Of a DNA stretch of 64,000 nucleotides, positions 61,069-64,000 are shown one piece after another; position 1 is the first letter of the stretch; every line of letters starts with the position of its first letter. The DNA comes from an uncultured Clostridia bacterium. GTDB lineage: Bacteria > Bacillota > Clostridia > Oscillospirales > CAG-382. The translations under genes were made by a program, and so were the position numbers. The stretch is from positions 38,959-102,958 of the forward strand of contig CANRIX010000006.1 in NCBI GenBank assembly GCA_947630765.1. The letters run 5' to 3'. The notes beneath the pieces are model-generated. The model was not told the origin of the DNA and made no database searches. It saw only the letters and a list, made by a program, of their open reading frames with translations.

Positions 61069-61248
61069 ATGAAGAAAAAAGAGACTAAAAACAGCCGCGA
61101 ACTCTGCGTGGTTTGCGGGAAAGACACGGGGTACACGAAGGAAACGCCCGTTTCTCAGCGAAAAAACTACATCGAGGGCGCGGGACAGCTTTGCCAGAAG
61201 TGCTTTGCGGAAATTTATGCTAAAAATAGCAACCCGGAGAGCCTTTGA
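61069..61248 (+). CDS. 59-residue zinc-ribbon protein, copy 2
   Basis: A paralogue of 60195-60374 with the same length and the same two CxxC pairs (CVVCG, LCQKC) plus YTKETPVSQR and IEGAGQLC. It lies between the FlaA1-type pseudogene and the second poly-G leader. The module of zinc-ribbon gene, poly-G leader and membrane polysaccharide gene thus occurs twice in a row. The function is unknown; a small regulator or adaptor of the locus is possible. Confidence 0.7.
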   Translation: MKKKETKNSRELCVVCGKDTGYTKETPVSQRKNYIEGAGQLCQKCFAEIYAKNSNPESL

Positions 61249-61329
61249 TACGCATACATCCCAAGACGTTCGACTCTGTAATGACCGCATATTAAAGCAA
61301 GACAAAAATGTTGAAAGCTCAGCTTCTCT

Positions 61330-61396
61330 TTTTGCGGGGGGGGGTAAAACCTACTTCCCTCAATGAAAGCAGAAAGTGTTTCACAGGAGAGAAGAA
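61330..61396 (+). repeat. Poly-G leader repeat, copy 2 (G9)
   Basis: TTTTTGC, nine G (61336-61344), TAAAACCTACTTC and a tail ending AGGAGAGAAG before the sugar transferase ATG. It matches 60410-60477 with the tract one G shorter. Confidence 0.75.
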
Positions 61397-62329
61397 ATGG
61401 ATATGAATATCAAAGAACAGACCGCCCGGTTAGACGTGAGAGATGAATCGGTTGATATGATGGCGGATTTGAATGAAGGGAATATTGCAACGGCTGTAAA
61501 AGAATCGCTTGAAACGACAAATGAAACAAGTAGCGATGAGACATATCACAGCAGTGTGATTATTCCGTTTAAGCAGCGGAGAAAACAAGTTGCTAATCCC
61601 GAAAACAATAGAGCTGAGACTATTCAAGCTGAGAGAAAACAGGAACGAGCAGGAAGTTCCGAGGAAGTCAAATCAAAGCCAGTATATGATTTTTTCAAAC
61701 GATTTTTCGATATTGCGCTTTCGGCGATTGTGAGTGTTGCGATTCTGATTCCGGTACTGATAATAGCAGCCATCATCATGATAAAAGACCCGGGCAATCC
61801 GTTTTATATACAAACCCGCATTGGAAAGAATCACAAGCCGATTAAAATACTGAAGCTCCGGTCAATGAAAAAAGGAGCTGACAGGCTTGAGGAAATGCTC
61901 ACGCCGGAGCAGCTTGAGGAATACAAACGGGAATATAAACTGCGTGATGACCCCCGCCTGATCGGATGGAAGAAACCAGGCGACGGCAGCAAATGTTTTG
62001 GTGCAAGAATTAGACAATTAAGCCTCGACGAGGTAATGCAAATACCGTATAACATCTTGATAAAAAATGACCTCGGGTTAGTTGGTCCCAGACCTATTTT
62101 GGAAGATGAACTCAGGGAGAACTATACGCCTGAGCAGCAGGAACTGCTTCTTTCAGTCAAACCCGGTTTAACGGGCTACTGGCAGGCATATGCAAGGAAC
62201 GATGCTACATACGAGGACGGCATGCGGCAGCAGATGGAATTGTATTATGTTCAAAATCGGTCGATGTGGTTGGATATAAAGATTGTTTTTGCGACCGTTG
62301 TGGCGGTTTTGAGAAAGAGCGGGGTTTGA
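61397..62329 (+). CDS. Initiating polyprenyl-phosphate sugar-phosphate transferase
   Basis: A 310-residue membrane enzyme that loads the first sugar phosphate on undecaprenyl phosphate to begin a repeat unit of capsule or exopolysaccharide. A charged, probably disordered N-terminal segment of about 95 residues precedes one membrane helix (about 104-129). The PGT core follows: GNPFYIQTRIGKN, KLRSMKKGA, IRQLSLDEVMQIPYNIL, LVGPRPILEDE and KPGLTGYWQA. ATG 61397 has GGAGAGAAG upstream, within the second poly-G leader. The sugar is probably galactose, glucose or an N-acetylated sugar. Confidence 0.88.
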   Translation: MDMNIKEQTARLDVRDESVDMMADLNEGNIATAVKESLETTNETSSDETYHSSVIIPFKQRRKQVANPENNRAETIQAERKQERAGSSEEVKSKPVYDFFKRFFDIALSAIVSVAILIPVLIIAAIIMIKDPGNPFYIQTRIGKNHKPIKILKLRSMKKGADRLEEMLTPEQLEEYKREYKLRDDPRLIGWKKPGDGSKCFGARIRQLSLDEVMQIPYNILIKNDLGLVGPRPILEDELRENYTPEQQELLLSVKPGLTGYWQAYARNDATYEDGMRQQMELYYVQNRSMWLDIKIVFATVVAVLRKSGV

Positions 62330-62391
62330 AGACCGCTTCAAATCATCTATTGAGCATTGATATGTAGTTCCATAATGAAAGGTTCAAGAAT

Positions 62392-63618
62392 GTGAATATA
62401 TTGTATGTCACACAGTTTTATTATCCTGAATTAACGGCAGGCGCTTTCCGTGCATATGATAACGCAGTATGTTGGTCGAAAAACGGGGATAATGTTACTG
62501 TCTTTACAGGATTTCCAAACTATCCTGCAGGCAAAATATACGACGGCTATAAAATCAAATTGCTCCAAGAAGAAATAATTGACGGAGTCCATATTGTACG
62601 AAGCAAAATATATATTAAACAGAATAAGACATTTTTCAGTAGAATATTGAATATGGGCAGTTTCCTCTTTTGGGGAATCGTAAATTTCATTTTCAACGGC
62701 AGAAAAGTCGGTAAAAACTTTGATGTTGTACTTGGTTCGTCCGGACCTATTTTTGCCGCTCTTTTGGCTTGGCTTTATGCGTCATTTCACCGATTGCCCT
62801 TTGTCTTTGAAATACGTGACATCACCTATCGGCAGCTGATTGCGACCGGAAAAAGCAAGTCCAGCTTTCCGGTCAAGCTGATGAAAAAGTTTGAACTCTT
62901 TTTGTGCCGTCGTGCGAAGCGCGTAGTTGTTGTAACAAACGGCTTCAAAGATGTTCTTTCGTCCGACGGCATTGATGAAAACAAAATTTCTATCATTACA
63001 AACGGGGTTGAAATTTCACCGCTTATTGAGAGAAAATCGGCAAATGGCGGCGTTCACCTTAGCTATTTCGGTACGCTTGGCATATCGCAAAAAATAGATG
63101 AAACATTTCCATACGCCGTTGAAATAGCAAAAGCACAGAATAATTTTACATATCAGATCATTGGCGAAGGCGCACAAAGAGGAGCGATAGAGACGATATT
63201 GTCGAATGGGAATTATCCATATATTGAACTACTTCACGGAATGACGCCGGAAGAACTTGAGCTATATTATAAGCAAACAAACCTTTCTGTTGTGACTCTT
63301 GCTAAAAGCGAAGATTTCAAATATACGTTGCCTTCCAAACTGTTTCAAATTATGGGACGCGGCATCGCAGTTCTTTTCATCGGTCCTGATGGAGAGGCGG
63401 CTGATATTGTGCGTAAATATCACGCCGGAATCACTCTCTGCGGAACCTTGCAGGAGGATATTCAAGTGCTGCGGGATTTTTTTGCACAGTCCGATTATCA
63501 GGAGCAGCTTTATATGATGGGGCAGAATGGGTATAAAGCGGTAGCGCACTGCTATGACCGCAAGACGCTCGCCGCAGATTATCTTGACTTACTGCGGAGT
63601 TGTGCGAAGGGCAAATAA
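62392..63618 (+). CDS. Glycosyltransferase family 4 (WbuB-like)
   Basis: A 408-residue GT-B enzyme of polysaccharide assembly. The N-terminal acceptor domain has QFYYPELTAGAFRAYD, VFTGFPNYPAGKIYDGY and the membrane-associated DVVLGSSGPIFAALLAWLYA. The C-terminal donor domain has ITNGVEISPL, LSYFGTLG and a GRGIAVLFIGPDGEAADIV segment. It uses a GTG start with AAAGG about 9 nt upstream. DNA here is much less GC-rich than the housekeeping region, typical of exchanged surface loci. Confidence 0.85.
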   Translation: MNILYVTQFYYPELTAGAFRAYDNAVCWSKNGDNVTVFTGFPNYPAGKIYDGYKIKLLQEEIIDGVHIVRSKIYIKQNKTFFSRILNMGSFLFWGIVNFIFNGRKVGKNFDVVLGSSGPIFAALLAWLYASFHRLPFVFEIRDITYRQLIATGKSKSSFPVKLMKKFELFLCRRAKRVVVVTNGFKDVLSSDGIDENKISIITNGVEISPLIERKSANGGVHLSYFGTLGISQKIDETFPYAVEIAKAQNNFTYQIIGEGAQRGAIETILSNGNYPYIELLHGMTPEELELYYKQTNLSVVTLAKSEDFKYTLPSKLFQIMGRGIAVLFIGPDGEAADIVRKYHAGITLCGTLQEDIQVLRDFFAQSDYQEQLYMMGQNGYKAVAHCYDRKTLAADYLDLLRSCAKGK

Positions 63619-63647
63619 TAGATGAAGATGAAAGGAAAAGAATTGAT

Positions 63648-64000
63648 ATGATAAATGTAATCGGACTCGGCTACATAGGACTTCCCACAGCTTTAATGAT
63701 GGCTTCCCACGGCGTGGAGGTCGTCGGCACGGACTACAACAAGAAACTGGTGGACACGCTCAACGCTGGGAAAACCACATTCAAGGAAAAAGGTCTTGAC
63801 GAGCTGTTTGAAGAGGCGGTCAAGTGCGGGATCCAATTCACGACGGAATATCAAGTCACGGACACCTACATCGTTTCCGTTCCCACGCCCTACGACAAAT
63901 TCAGCAAGAAAGTCGATGCCTGTTACGTCGTGGCGGCGGTCGAAAATGTGCTGGACGTCTGCCCGAAAGGCGCGACAATCGTCATCGAATCCACCGTTTC
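63648..64000 (+). CDS. Nucleotide-sugar dehydrogenase, 5' part (UDP-ManNAc/UDP-glucose dehydrogenase family)
   Basis: The window ends inside this gene; 117 full codons are present. The N-terminal NAD-binding fold starts MINVIGLGYIGLPTALMMASH and has the GxGxxG motif, VVGTDYNKKLVDTLNAG and VSVPTPYDKFSKKVD. The latter is typical of UDP-N-acetyl-D-mannosaminuronate or related dehydrogenases. It would supply a uronic acid for the polysaccharide. ATG 63648 lies 30 nt after the GT4 gene, after an AAAGGAAAAG ribosome-binding site. Confidence 0.85.
   Translation, partial: MINVIGLGYIGLPTALMMASHGVEVVGTDYNKKLVDTLNAGKTTFKEKGLDELFEEAVKCGIQFTTEYQVTDTYIVSVPTPYDKFSKKVDACYVVAAVENVLDVCPKGATIVIESTV

Overview
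The window is a strongly GC-rich chromosomal segment from a Gram-positive, Clostridia-type bacterium, most likely an Oscillospiraceae/Ruminococcaceae-like gut organism. The evidence is gene order and content: a yicC-remA-rpoZ-priA-def-fmt-rsmB-rlmN-prpC-prkC-rsgA block, a dnaG-sigA pair, a cysS-mrnC-lexA cluster, an IreB homologue, Ser-rich lipoproteins, and near-consensus SigA promoters that all have exactly 17-bp spacers. Species cannot be read from the sequence.

Layout. 0-5.8 kb: a large GHL10-type lipoprotein, then convergent genes for a TIM-barrel isomerase and PRPP synthetase. 6-12.3 kb: recA (strong promoter with a LexA-type box), recX, rimO, pgsA, cysS, mini-RNase III and lexA. 12.3-16.8 kb: small membrane and surface proteins, including a gene whose 3' half has a sharply different base composition. 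16.8-19.8 kb: nif3-like, cca and degV genes. 19.9-27.8 kb: an uncharacterised pair with an M20 amidohydrolase, a GH27 alpha-galactosidase, a beta-lactamase-fold lipoprotein with Cys in place of the catalytic Ser, a NagB-like gene, an RluA-like gene and a small membrane gene apparently lacking a normal start codon. 27.8-42.2 kb: a long leftward housekeeping block for phospholipid synthesis, Ser/Thr phospho-signalling, rRNA modification, translation initiation, replication restart and RNA metabolism. 42.4-54.9 kb: rightward dGTPase-like, dnaG, sigA, pheS, pheT, ireB, HAD, purA, purB, PAP2 and tRNA-Arg(CCT).

55-60.4 kb is an accessory island: nuclease and YqaJ-recombinase remnants, a possible structured RNA, a 427-bp element bounded by perfect 20-bp inverted repeats, and a 1066-residue helicase with nine helicase-associated repeats. 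60.2-64 kb is the start of a less GC-rich surface-polysaccharide locus. It has two paralogous 59-residue zinc-ribbon proteins and two near-identical leaders with 9-10 G tracts, one before a broken FlaA1-type gene and one before an intact initiating sugar transferase. A GT4 glycosyltransferase and a truncated nucleotide-sugar dehydrogenase follow.

The most novel signals are: (1) a 3'-end RNA module found three times (3446-3508, 3773-3831, 12766-12828) with the same two-stem plan, conserved bulge and compensating base changes; (2) the duplicated poly-G leaders of the polysaccharide locus; (3) the helicase/inverted-repeat island; (4) the Cys-for-Ser beta-lactamase-like protein. RecA, RecX and LexA together give an SOS circuit. 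PrkC, PrpC and IreB give a kinase/phosphatase/substrate set within one window.
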